Part shown: piece after piece, positions 42,647 to 52,052 of the stretch
How positions within the stretch are numbered: the stretch's first letter is position 1
Layout: each line of letters opens with the position of its first letter
Assembly: GCF_001553565.1 (NCBI RefSeq)
Contig: NZ_CP014228.1
Coordinates: forward strand, 1-64,000
Source: Actinomyces radicidentis
GTDB taxonomy: Bacteria; Actinomycetota; Actinomycetes; Actinomycetales; Actinomycetaceae
Length of the DNA stretch: 64,000 nucleotides
Direction of reading: 5' to 3'
Made by a program: the position numbers and the translations under genes
The notes under the pieces: model-generated
What the model was told of the DNA's origin: nothing
What the model saw: the letters and a program-made list of their open reading frames with translations, nothing else
Database searches by the model: none

Positions 42647-44158
42647 TCAGGCGTCGAGGGCGGCGGCCTCGGACTCGTCGATCTCGATGTTGGGGACGAC
42701 CTTGTGGTGGTCGATCGCCGTGACGAGCAGGTACGGGACCAGGCCGACGACGATGCCGAAGGTGATGGGCCAGTCGCCGCCGATGGCGAAGTCCGCCTGG
42801 CCGGTGGACTCGCCGTAGGCCATGGTGCCGGCGACCGTGAGGGCGGACAGGCCGAGGGAGACGAGGCCGGCGCGCGGCGAGATCCGCCGCAGGACGAAGG
42901 AGAAGAAGACGGGCACGAAGACGCAGCCGGACAGGAAGCCGTAGGCGAGGTCGAGGGCCTTGAAGATGTCGGAGATGGCGACGGCGAGGACGATGGTGAG
43001 GACGCCGATGCTGAGCGCGATGCCGCGGTTGACCCACACGTCGCGGCTGGTGGTGACGTTGCCCTCGGCGTCGTGCTCGACCTCGTGGGCGCCGCCGTCG
43101 AAGGACTTCTCGCCGCGCACGAAGCGCAGGTAGACGTCGTTGCAGACGGTGGTGGAGCAGGCGAGGATCGTGCCTGAGGAGACGGACATGCAGGCGGCCA
43201 GGGCCGCGGCGAGGAGGAGCCCGGCGACGCCGGTGGGCAGGAAGGCGCTCACGCCGGCCTCGAAGGCGAGGGAGGGGTCGTCGAGCTTGATGCCGGCGGC
43301 GAGGACGGCGATGCCGAGGAAGACGGCGCACAGGGAGCACAGGATCGAGTAGAAGCCGGCGAGGATGGTGCCGCGCTTGGCGACGTGCTCGTCGTGGGCG
43401 GTGAAGACGCGCTGCCAGATGTCCTGGCCGATGACGAGGCCGGGGACGTGGAGGAGGATCCAGTAGAGGGTGCCGCTGAAGCCGTAGGCGCCCATGTCCC
43501 AGTGGTGCGCGGGGACCTTGTCGATGAGCCCGGACAGGCCGCCGATGCGGGGGCTGGTGAGGACGAAGATCGGCACGAGGATGACGATGCCGAGGGTCTT
43601 GACGACGAACTGGACGATGTCCGTCATGGTCACGGACCACATGCCGCCGAGGAAGGTGTAGAAGACGACGACGCAGCCGGCGAGGACCATCGAGACGGTG
43701 TTCGAGAGGTTGAAGAGGCCGGAGACGATGGCGCCCATGGAGATGATCTGCACGACGGTCAGCGAGATCGTCTAGATGATCGTGAGGGTGGCGCCGAAGA
43801 CGCGGGCGACGGGCCCGTAGTTGCGCTCGATGACCTCGTTGACGCTGAGCGCTCGAAGGCGGTTGAGCTTGGAGGAGATGAGCATGCCCAGGGCGATGAG
43901 GCCCATGCCGAGCGAGCCACCGACCCAGATGCCGGCGAGGCCCTCGCCGTAGCCCTTGCCGGTGCCGCCGACCGTGACGGCGCCGCCGACGGCGAGGGCG
44001 GCCATGCAGCCGAAGAACATGGGGAAGCGGAGGCGCCGTCCGGCGACGAGGTAGTCCTCGCGGTTCTTGGTGCGCCGCACGGACCAGAAGCCGATGCCGA
44101 TCATGATGGCGAAGTAGGCCACGATGACGACGTAGTCGAGGGCGTGGAGGGAGTTCAT
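42647..44158 (-). pseudogene. Sodium:solute symporter (SSS family) with in-frame amber codon
   Basis: A 504-codon frame starts at ATG 44158 (M-N-S-L-H-A-L-D-Y-V-V) and would give a 13-segment SSS transporter ending E-A-A-A-L-D-A. A single TAG at 43772-43774 interrupts it at codon 129, between T-L-T-I-I and T-I-S-L-T-V. The frame is unchanged on either side and the rest is intact. Downstream, the frame could restart at GTG 43753. The cause may be a nonsense mutation, a sequencing error or readthrough. TAG is used as a normal stop in several window genes, so general recoding is excluded. Confidence 0.8.
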
Positions 44159-44461
44159 GGCGGTCGCCTGGGCCGTCGCGCACCGGGGTGCCGGTGCGGC
44201 GCTGCTGCTGGGGTGCCGACGGCGGGCGGCCGTCGGGTCGCGGGTGCGGCCGCGGCGGATACAGCGTAGTACCCGGACTGCATACTCATGCACTGGCGCT
44301 CGCGGCGCGGGACGGACTGCACGGACGTGCCGGACGGGGCGGGCTCCGTGCGCGAGGCGGCGAGGCACTGCGGAGCACCCGGAACGTCGTCGTCGGACAG
44401 CCGGTGGAGGACCGGCACCGCCGCCGTCGGCGAGCCCGCCAGGACGCCGGTGAGCACGACG

Positions 44462-44503
44462 ACGGCCCGGCCGCCTCCCCTCTCGGGGCGGCGGCCGGGC
44501 CGT
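44462..44503 (-). terminator. Terminator of ssrA
   Basis: ACGGCCCGGCCGCC (44462-44475) and GGCGGCCGGGCCGT (44490-44503) form a perfect 14-bp stem immediately after the tmRNA 3' end. Confidence 0.85.
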
Positions 44504-44508
44504 TCACA

Positions 44509-44878
44509 GGTGGAGATGCGGGGAATCGAACCCCGGTCCGACGGTGGTGCAACAGGACTTCTCCGGGTGCAGCTCGCTAGCGATTTTCTCAGCCCCGGCG
44601 TCTCACACGAGCAAGGACGCCGACGGGCTCAGTCACGTAAGTGTCCCGAAGTCCCCCGTGACATGGGACCTCAGCAGTGGCTCCCTAGATGACGCCAGGA
44701 ACCGGGGCGGAAGCAGTCCCCGGGCTGACGGACTTCGAGGCTCGCTCAGGCGGCGAGGGCGAAGTCGGTGCGAGAGTTATCGGCACCTATTGGTTCGCAC
44801 AGAGCGTTGACGAGATGACTGTGCATCCTCGACCCGCTTCTCCTGAACCCACGACCGTCGTCGAAACCGATCATCCCC
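44509..44878 (-). ncRNA. ssrA: Transfer-messenger RNA (tmRNA)
   Basis: The 5' end GGGGATG (from 44878) pairs with CATCTCC before the 3' ACC at 44509-44515, and the T-arm G-G-G-G-T-T-C-G-A-T-T-C-C-C-C is intact. The tag frame runs from 44784 to the TGA at 44746-44748 and encodes A-D-N-S-R-T-D-F-A-L-A-A, with the family ending A-L-A-A. tmRNA frees stalled ribosomes together with SmpB, encoded 2 kb upstream on the same strand. The last A of CCA is not encoded. Confidence 0.95.
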
Positions 44879-44992
44879 TGTGGAGTTGTCACCCGGTCCG
44901 CGCCGGAGCACCGGAGCCGGGGAACGTGCCCGCGTGCGGGCGGTTGCCCACTCTACCAGAGCCCCGCGCCCGAGTCACCACCCCGCCACCGT

Positions 44993-45078
44993 CGACCGTC
45001 AATGCATCGGCCGACCGTCTGATTTCTGGAAATGAGGCGGTCGAGCAGAGCATTGACGGTCGGCCACGGGGGGGGGGG
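44993..45078. repeat. Long inverted repeat followed by an 11-G run
   Basis: CGACCGTCAATGC (44993-45005) pairs with GCATTGACGGTCG (45050-45062). Inside it, CGACCG and CGGTCG form a second stem. Six bases later comes a run of 11 G (45068-45078). The structure lies upstream of ssrA and downstream of the DUF2207 gene's terminator. It could be a repeat element or a regulatory structure for ssrA. Confidence 0.6.
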
Positions 45079-45112
45079 CTGGAAGAGCGCGCGAGCCGGG
45101 CCCGGACGCGCA

Positions 45113-45146
45113 GGAGCCCCGGCCCTCCTGGCAGGACCGGGGCTCC
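45113..45146 (-). terminator. Terminator of the DUF2207-like gene
   Basis: GGAGCCCCGG and CCGGGGCTCC form a 10-bp perfect stem 19 bp after the stop. Confidence 0.8.
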
Positions 45147-45164
45147 GAGTTCTCGGGTGCTCGC

Positions 45165-46385
45165 TCAGGCGAGCACGGACAGGCCCCGGAGGACGGAGCC
45201 GAAGCGGATCTCCTCGGCGGTGCCGCGCCCGATGGCGTTGACGGTGCCCTCGATGGACTCGGTGCCGGTCAGGGCCCAGGCGGGCCAGAGGGCGAGCCAG
45301 TCGTGACCACGGCGCACACCGGCGGCCTCGCCGCGGCCGAGCGGGCCGTCGACCTCGGTGGCCGGGACGGCGATGGCGTAGGCGTTGGCCCAGGTCAGCG
45401 AGGAGGCGACGCGGCCCTCGCGCAGGTCGTCGGCGGCGTCGGCGGCGGAGTTGCGCAGGAGGTGGGCGCGGTGCGCCTCGAGCTGGTGGACGGTGGTGGC
45501 GCCGGCGAGGGTGAGGACGGGGACGACGCGGCCGAGCTCGGCGACGACGAGGCCGGCGACGGCGACCGGGGCGGCCCACAGCACGGACAGGCCGTTCATG
45601 GCGAAGAGCGCCGCGATGAGGAGGGCGCCGACGGCGATGAGGGAGCCGGCCAGGCGCATCCGGGAGACCATGGCGCGGCGCGGGAGGCGGTAGTAGCCCT
45701 CGGCGACGGCGGCGCGGTCGATGGCGTCGACGCCGCCGGCGACGACGTCGTTCCAGACCTGGGCGTCGCGGGCAGGGGACACGGCGCCGCCGTGGGCGGC
45801 GAGGGCGGTGAGGATGTCGCGCTCGAGGTCGCTGGGCTCATCGTCGCCCGCGGTGAGGCGGATCGTGAGGGCGCGGAGGCGGCCGACGTCGGCGACGGCG
45901 GAGCCGACGCAGTCCTGCTCGAGGCGGACGTGGCCGCGGCAGGCGAGCTCGACGATCGAGGTGACGACGTCGCGCTCGGTGGCGCCGTCGGAGAGGAGAG
46001 CGCCGCCGACGCCGGGGTGGAGGCCGAGGGGTGCGCGCTCGGCGACGAGGACGCCGTCGGCGGCCTGGGTGGCGCCGGGGGTGGCCCAGGCGTCGCGCTC
46101 GAGGCGGCGGCGCAGGGCGCCGACGCGGCCGGCGAGGGCGCCGGCGACGACGCTGGAGCCGAGGACGGCCCAGGTGACGGCCCAGCGGGTGGAGGCGAGG
46201 AAGCCGACCCAGGCGGCGTCGGAGGTCTCGGCGAGCGGGGCCCGGGTGGCGCCGCGCAGCGCGGCGGCGGGAGCGCCGTTGAGCAGCCACAGGGCCACGA
46301 CGCAGAGGCACGCGATGACGACGACGCGGGCGGCGACGTCGGCGCGGGCGATCAACGTCGCGCGGCGGTTCGTGGACGGGCTCAC
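45165..46385 (-). CDS. DUF2207 C-terminal-like membrane protein
   Basis: The product has about 406 residues from GTG 46385, which follows a good ribosome-binding site (AAAGAGGGG). ATG 46418 is an in-frame alternative that adds 11 residues. It has an N-terminal pair of membrane segments, then a soluble part with G-V-G-G-A-L-L-S-D-G-A-T-E-R-D-V-V-T-S-I-V-E-L-A-C-R-G-H-typical of DUF2207 (YciQ) C-terminal domains, and a second pair of segments around A-L-F-A-M-N-G-L-S-V-L. The usual long extracytoplasmic N-terminal domain is absent. Function is unknown. Confidence 0.75.
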   Translation of the reverse strand: MSPSTNRRATLIARADVAARVVVIACLCVVALWLLNGAPAAALRGATRAPLAETSDAAWVGFLASTRWAVTWAVLGSSVVAGALAGRVGALRRRLERDAWATPGATQAADGVLVAERAPLGLHPGVGGALLSDGATERDVVTSIVELACRGHVRLEQDCVGSAVADVGRLRALTIRLTAGDDEPSDLERDILTALAAHGGAVSPARDAQVWNDVVAGGVDAIDRAAVAEGYYRLPRRAMVSRMRLAGSLIAVGALLIAALFAMNGLSVLWAAPVAVAGLVVAELGRVVPVLTLAGATTVHQLEAHRAHLLRNSAADAADDLREGRVASSLTWANAYAIAVPATEVDGPLGRGEAAGVRRGHDWLALWPAWALTGTESIEGTVNAIGRGTAEEIRFGSVLRGLSVLA

Positions 46386-46593
46386 TGGGGACCCCTCTTT
46401 GGGGGATTCATCAAACATCAGGTCCTGTCGCTGGGTAGACCGTACAAGCGGGCCTCCACCAGGGGCAGGGCGGGCGAGCCTTCTTGCGGTGCGTTGCAGC
46501 AATGCGACATCGCCGTGACTCGCCCGAGACACAGGTGTTTCGCGCACCAAGACTTAGGTCCCAGCCGATTGGGGGGCCGGATGGGGCACGGCC

Positions 46594-46714
46594 GGGTGAC
46601 GTGGCATTCACCCGTCACTCACCCGCATCTCACCCGCGCCAATCCTCACATGCGGGCCCGATGGGACCGCGGTCACAAGGGAGGGTGAACACCCGAATTC
46701 ACCCGAAGGGTGAA
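46594..46714. promoter_or_regulatory. Phased TCACCCG repeats, PHO-box-like
   Basis: TCACCCG occurs at 46608, 46619 and 46630, exactly 11 bp apart, and again at about 46699. The complement GGGTGA(A) occurs at about 46594, 46683 and 46708. Streptomyces PhoP binds direct repeats of 11 bp built on TTCACC. The cluster lies about 190 bp upstream of the DUF2207-like gene within a 400-bp gap that has no gene. Confidence 0.45.
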
Positions 46715-46821
46715 GGAGGAAATCGGCGGGATCCCGCAAGAACCGACCACGATGAAGGGCCGAGCGAGCCCCGAGGACCGCGCTGCTAGGACGGCGACGG
46801 TGCCCGCCCCGTTCGGGCGGC

Positions 46822-47364
46822 TCAGCCCTGGCGTCGATTGACGGCCGACATCGCGCGCGCGGCCTCGCGCTTGTCCTGGGCCTCGCGCAGCGACTGGCGC
46901 TTGTCCCAGTCCTGCTTTCCCCGGGCGAGGGCGATCTCGATCTTGACGCGTCCGCCGATGAAGTAGAGCTCGAGCGGGACGATCGTGTAGCCCTTGGCCT
47001 GGACCCGCTGGGAGAGGCGGTCGATCTCGGCGCGGTGCAGGAGGAGCTTGCGCTTGCGCCGCGGGGAGTGGTTGTTCCAGGTTCCCTGGAGGTACTCGGG
47101 GACGTGCGCGCCCTGGAGCCAGGCCTCGCCGTGGCGGTCGATCTCGATCCACGCCTCGGTGAGGGAGGCGCGCCCCATGCGCAGGGCCTTCACCTCGGTT
47201 CCGGTCAGGGAGAGGCCGGCCTCGTATCGGTCCTCGATGAAGTAGTCGTGCGTCGCCTTCATGTTGCGGGCGATCGTCTTGTGGGCGTCGGAGGCGACCT
47301 TGGCGCGCTCCCCCGCCGTGGGCTTGCGCGGCTTGTCGGGCTTCTTGCCGGACGTCTTGGCCAT
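46822..47364 (-). CDS. smpB: SsrA-binding protein SmpB
   Basis: The 180-aa product binds tmRNA and takes it to stalled ribosomes. Motifs: H-D-Y-F-I-E-D-R-Y-E-A-G-L-S-L-T-G-T-E-V-K near residue 39, L-Q-G-A-H-V-P-E-Y near 83 and R-K-R-K-L-L-L-H near 103, with the basic tail K-Q-D-W-D-K-R that enters the decoding centre. An N-terminal Lys-rich extension of about 25 residues is longer than usual. Downstream of the M23 gene in the ftsE-ftsX order. Confidence 0.96.
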   Translation of the reverse strand: MAKTSGKKPDKPRKPTAGERAKVASDAHKTIARNMKATHDYFIEDRYEAGLSLTGTEVKALRMGRASLTEAWIEIDRHGEAWLQGAHVPEYLQGTWNNHSPRRKRKLLLHRAEIDRLSQRVQAKGYTIVPLELYFIGGRVKIEIALARGKQDWDKRQSLREAQDKREAARAMSAVNRRQG

Positions 47365-47479
47365 GAGCGTCTCCTTCCCTGCTTCCCGCTCGAGGCGGCG
47401 ACGACGGCGCTCCGGCCGACGCGGTTGCTCAGCCTACGCGAGACGTCAAGGCGCGGCGCGCACGACCGGACCGTCCGGC

Positions 47480-48820
47480 TCAGAACCCGGGCAGGGTCAT
47501 CGGGTCGATGGTCTGCCCGTTGATGTGGACCTCGAAGTGGCAGTGGGGTCCGGTGGCGCCGCCGGTGTGCCCGGTGAGCCCGATCTGCTGGCCCTTGGTG
47601 ACGGTGGCGCCGTCGGGCACGGAGTAGGAGGAGAGGTGGCAGTAGGCGAGGACGACCGACTGGCCGTTGATGACGCCGCCGTTGATGTAGATCCCGTTGC
47701 CGCACGAGGAGTTCTGGTTGTAGGTGACCGTGCCCGAGACCGCGGCGTACTGGGGCTGCCCCTCGGCGGCGACGAGGTCGACGCCGGCGTGGAGCCTGCG
47801 CTCGCCCGTGATGGGGTGGATGCGGTAGCCATAGGGCGAGGCGACCGTGAGCGTCCCGGTGATCGGGTGGCCGATGGCCCCGGAGCCGAGGGAGGAGGCG
47901 TCGACGGATCCGCTCGTCCCCGTGTAGGCCGCGGAGGCCTGGTTCTTGGCGTCAATCTCGGCGATCTTGGCGGCGGCCGCGGCCTCGTCGGCGCTGGCCT
48001 GCTTGAGCTGCGCCTCGAGGTCGCCCTTCTGGTCCTCAAGGGTCTTGGCGGCGTCCTCCTTCACCTTCTTGAGGGAGGCGACCTCGTCGCGCTTGGCCTG
48101 GGCGTCGTCCTTGGCCGTCTGGGCGGCCTTCTCGGCCTCGTCGGCCTTCTCCTTGAGGGAGGTGACGCGCTCGGTGGTGGCGTCCTGACGGGCCTTGCGG
48201 TTGGCGGCCTGGGCGCGCTGGGTCTCGGCGGCCTGCAGGGCGGACTCCTGGACGCCGGAGGCGATCTCCATGGTGTCGGCGCGGTCCGTGAGCTCGTCGA
48301 CGTCGTCGGAGGACAGGACGTAGGACCAGGAGCTGAGGGAGTTGTCGCCCTGGTAGGTGGAGACGACGAGCTGGCCGACGCTGGACTCGGTCTCGTCGGC
48401 GGTCTTCTTGGTGGACTCGGCGTCCTTGGTGAACTTGTCGAGGTCCGCCTGAGCGACCTCGAGCTGGTCGGAGGCGGTCTGCTGCTCGCGCTCCTTGGTG
48501 GCGAGCGTGGTCTCGGCGGTGGAGAGCTCGCCCTCGGCGGTCGTGAGGGACTGGGTGGCGCTCTGCAGGTCGAGGTAGGCCTGGCCGAGCTCGGAGGAGA
48601 CGCCCTCGAGGGAGGCGGTGAGCTGCTGCTCCTTCTGCTGCGCGGAGGACTGCTGGTCGGCGGCGTCGGAGCGCTCGTCGGCCTGGACGGCGCTCATGGG
48701 GGCCATGACGACGACGGCGACGGCGACCGCCACGGCGAGGCGGCCGCGCCGGCCAGCGGGGGTCGCGATGAGCCGACGACGCGCGGCGGCGGACCGGGCG
48801 GCTCGGTGCGTGGAGCCCAC
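47480..48820 (-). CDS. M23-family peptidoglycan hydrolase with coiled coil, FtsEX partner
   Basis: The 446-aa product has an N-terminal signal/anchor (hydrophobic A-V-A-V-A-V-A-V-V-V-M-A-P near residue 30), a long coiled coil of about residues 50-300 rich in Gln, Glu and Lys, and a C-terminal LytM/M23 zinc endopeptidase domain with H-A-G-V-D-L-V near residue 362 and H-C-H-F-E-V-H near 426. FtsEX opens such coiled-coil proteins (EnvC, PcsB, RipC) to permit cell-wall cleavage at division. It lies directly after ftsX (3-bp gap), which supports that partnership. Confidence 0.93.
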   Translation of the reverse strand: MGSTHRAARSAAARRRLIATPAGRRGRLAVAVAVAVVVMAPMSAVQADERSDAADQQSSAQQKEQQLTASLEGVSSELGQAYLDLQSATQSLTTAEGELSTAETTLATKEREQQTASDQLEVAQADLDKFTKDAESTKKTADETESSVGQLVVSTYQGDNSLSSWSYVLSSDDVDELTDRADTMEIASGVQESALQAAETQRAQAANRKARQDATTERVTSLKEKADEAEKAAQTAKDDAQAKRDEVASLKKVKEDAAKTLEDQKGDLEAQLKQASADEAAAAAKIAEIDAKNQASAAYTGTSGSVDASSLGSGAIGHPITGTLTVASPYGYRIHPITGERRLHAGVDLVAAEGQPQYAAVSGTVTYNQNSSCGNGIYINGGVINGQSVVLAYCHLSSYSVPDGATVTKGQQIGLTGHTGGATGPHCHFEVHINGQTIDPMTLPGF

Positions 48821-48823
48821 GGG

Positions 48824-49741
48824 TCAGACCCTCGTGTACTTGCGCAGCGACAGCGCCGAGGCGAGGGCGGCGATGAGGACCGCCGCCAGCAGCAGCCAGG
48901 GCGACAGGCGCAGGACGTCACCGGTGCCGATGAAGGCGGAGGTGAACTTGATGGAGCCGGCGAGCCAGTCGGTGACGACGTACTTGACGCCGACGAAGAG
49001 CGCCCCGACGGCGAGCAGCCCTCCGATGAGGGCGGCGATGACGCCCTCGAGGACGAAGGGCAGCTGGATGAAGGTGTTGGAGGCGCCGACGAGCCGCATG
49101 ATGCCGGTCTCCCGGGAGCGGCTCATGGCGGACAGGCGGATCGTCGTCGTGATGAGGAGGATCGCGGCGAGCGCCATGATGGCGGCGAGGCCGCCGGTGA
49201 TCCACGAGGCGCGGTTCATGACGAGGAAGAGGGGCTCGAGGGTGGCGCGCTGGTCGACGACGCGCTCGACGCCGTCGCGGCCCTCGAACTGCTCGGCGAC
49301 GACCTGGTACTTCTCGGCGTCGGTGAGCTTGATGCGGAAGGACACCGGCATCATGTCCTCGGTGGCGTTGCGGCCGATCGAGGAGTTCCCGTAGGCCTTC
49401 ATGAAGTTCTTGTAGGCGGCCTCCTTCGACTCGATCGTGTAGGAGGCGACGTAGGGCTCGAGGGTCGTCGAGTTGACGAGGTCCTCGACGGCGTCGATCT
49501 GCGCCTGGGTGGCCTCGCCCGCGGAGCACTGCGGGTACGAGGAGGAGGGCGGGCACATGTAGACGCTGACCTCGACCTTGTCGTACCAGTCGCCCTTCAT
49601 CGTGGAGATCTGCGCCTGGAGGAGCGCGGAGGCGCCGACGAAGAGGAGGGAGACGAAGGCGACGAGGATGACGGAGACCGTCATCGCGAGGTTGCGGGTG
49701 AGGCCCTTGCCGGTCTCGGAGAGGACGTATCGGAATCGCAT
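48824..49741 (-). CDS. ftsX: Cell division ABC permease FtsX
   Basis: The 305-aa product starts M-R-F-R-Y-V-L-S-E-T-G-K-G-L and has four membrane segments: one near residues 20-45 and three in the C-terminal half, with the extracellular loop between. S-R-E-T-G-I-M-R-L-V-G-A-S-N near residue 213 is the family's cytoplasmic coupling motif. The loop holds two cysteines (C-P-P-S-S-S-Y-P-Q-C) that may form a disulphide. It works with FtsE and the M23 hydrolase at the septum. Confidence 0.96.
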   Translation of the reverse strand: MRFRYVLSETGKGLTRNLAMTVSVILVAFVSLLFVGASALLQAQISTMKGDWYDKVEVSVYMCPPSSSYPQCSAGEATQAQIDAVEDLVNSTTLEPYVASYTIESKEAAYKNFMKAYGNSSIGRNATEDMMPVSFRIKLTDAEKYQVVAEQFEGRDGVERVVDQRATLEPLFLVMNRASWITGGLAAIMALAAILLITTTIRLSAMSRSRETGIMRLVGASNTFIQLPFVLEGVIAALIGGLLAVGALFVGVKYVVTDWLAGSIKFTSAFIGTGDVLRLSPWLLLAAVLIAALASALSLRKYTRV

Positions 49742-49762
49742 GGTTCTGCTCGCTCCCTTGGC

Positions 49763-50452
<690 letters not shown>

Positions 50453-50585
50453 CGAATGTCTGCTCTCCTGGCCGAGACGGGTGCGAGCGCACCCCGGTTC
50501 GCGGTCACCGTAGCGAGGGCGGGGCGGGGCGGGGCGCCGGACACGCGGGTGAGTGCTGTGGCGCCCACCCCGATACCCTGACCGC

Positions 50586-51098
50586 ATGACGGCCTCCTCC
50601 CCCATTGACCCTGCTGACGACGGCGCTACCACCCCTGCCCCGCTCGACGACGTCGTCGACCGCGGCTCGTGGCAGGCCTTCATCCCGTCGCTGGCGCGGT
50701 ACCTCGAGGAGGCGCCGGTGGGGACGACGATCCTGCTGGCGGCGCCGGCGCCGGTCGTGACCGAGGAGTCGGTGGCGACGCGCGGCGGGCTGCGCTCGTG
50801 GCTGCGGCGCGGGCCGAAGCGGACGCCGAGCCCGGAGGTGCCGGGCCTCGTGCTGCTGCGGCGCGGGGACGGCGTCGAGGTGGACGCGCCCGTGCTGGAC
50901 GCGGCCGGCCGGGTGCTGCTGAGCGCGGACGCCTGCGACGAGCTGGGGCTGCTGGGCTGGTCGCGCGAGGAGGACCTCCTGCGCCGGCTCGTGCCCGAGG
51001 CGGGCGCCGCGGCGGAGGCCGTGACGCGCGCGCTCATCGAGATCCTGCGGGTGTCGCACCCGGCCGACCTCGACCACCTCGTCACGCTGGCAGGCTGA
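50586..51098 (+). CDS. Hypothetical protein, possible YbjN/TY-Chap-type fold
   Basis: The 170-aa product starts at ATG 50586. It has [12 protein letters not shown] near residue 29, L-L-A-A-P-A near 50, a basic segment L-R-S-W-L-R-R-G, and then V-P-G-L-V-L-L-R and L-G-L-L-G-W-S. The alternation of strands and helices recalls chaperone-like YbjN/TY-Chap proteins of actinobacteria, but no diagnostic motif is present. It converges with ssb, the two coding regions overlapping by 17 bp at their 3' ends. Confidence 0.65.
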   Translation: MTASSPIDPADDGATTPAPLDDVVDRGSWQAFIPSLARYLEEAPVGTTILLAAPAPVVTEESVATRGGLRSWLRRGPKRTPSPEVPGLVLLRRGDGVEVDAPVLDAAGRVLLSADACDELGLLGWSREEDLLRRLVPEAGAAAEAVTRALIEILRVSHPADLDHLVTLAG

Positions 51099-51708
51099 TG
51101 CCCTCCTCGAGGTCGGCGAGGAGGTAGGGCGGGGCGTCCTGCTCGCTCGCGGCGCCCTCGAGGCCGGAGGCGTCGGTCCCGTCCGTCGCGGCGGGCTCCT
51201 CCGCGCCAGGACCGTCGGTGCCGGGCACGGCCGTCTCCCAGTGCTCCTGCGCGAGCCCCGAGGAGCCCTGGGCGCCCGTGGCGTCCGGGGCGCCCGACGC
51301 CCCGTCCGCGGAGGCGGCGGACGGGGCGGAGCCCGAGGCGGCGGCGTCGCCGGAGCGCGTGTAGCGGCTGTAGCCGCGGCTGAGGTCGTGGCCGGCGGTG
51401 ATGAGGGTGAGGACGTTGCTCGTGGACTCACCGCGCTCGCCGGTCCAGGTCTCCTGGCCGAGGCGGCCGTGGAGGAGGACGGGCTCGCCCTTGTGGAGGG
51501 AGAAGGCGAGGTTCTCGGCGAGGGCGCCCCAGGCCTTGGCGGTGAACCAGACGGTCTCGCCGTCGCGCCAGCCGCCGTCGGAGGTGCGGACCGACGGCGT
51601 GGTGGCGGCGCGGAATCGGCAGAAGGGTCGCTTGTCCTCGCCGACGTGGCTGAGGACGGGGTTGGTGCCCAGGACGGCCTGGACGGTGAGCTCGGGCTGG
51701 CGGGTCAT
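51082..51708 (-). CDS. ssb: Single-stranded DNA-binding protein
   Basis: The 208-aa product has an N-terminal OB fold of about 105 residues: [32 protein letters not shown] near 53, and [10 protein letters not shown] near 73. The tail is acidic, Ala/Ser/Gly-rich, and ends E-E-G-I-S-L-P-A rather than the standard D-D-x-P-F tip. This is likely a second, specialised SSB and not the replication SSB that lies with rpsF/rpsR. Confidence 0.85.
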   Translation of the reverse strand: MTRQPELTVQAVLGTNPVLSHVGEDKRPFCRFRAATTPSVRTSDGGWRDGETVWFTAKAWGALAENLAFSLHKGEPVLLHGRLGQETWTGERGESTSNVLTLITAGHDLSRGYSRYTRSGDAAASGSAPSAASADGASGAPDATGAQGSSGLAQEHWETAVPGTDGPGAEEPAATDGTDASGLEGAASEQDAPPYLLADLEEGISLPA

Positions 51709-52052
51709 GGTGGTGCTCCTACGGGACGCGTGCTGCGGCCGGCTGCTGCGTCGGCCGGGCCGGCCTCTGCGCCGGTCCTCGACCAGCGTTCCGCGGAGCC
51801 GTCCGCACCCGCTCGGTCGTGTTCGACGTCTGTGGAGCAGCCCCTCACCGCGGCGCCTGTGCGGCCCGGGTCCGGGGAGGCCGCCCTGGGGTGCCGTACA
51901 CCCTCACGTCCCACCCCCTCACGTCGCGCACCCGTCATTGCGCGACAGGCCGCGCATGCCGAGGAGGGGCGCCATCACGCGGGAAGAGCGCGCGACGACG
52001 CAGCGGACCCGACGCGACGGTCACGCTCCGGCCCGCTCGACCGGTGCCGGGC
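51709..52052. other. Intergenic region between ssb and the GTPase pair
   Basis: The stretch of about 340 bp holds the ssb promoter region. CTCACGTC is repeated twice near 51901-51925. I see no gene and no strong hairpin. Confidence 0.4.

Noticed and set aside
51082-51708. This ssb as the main replication SSB
   Set aside because: It lacks rpsF/rpsR neighbours and the standard acidic D-D-x-P-F tip.
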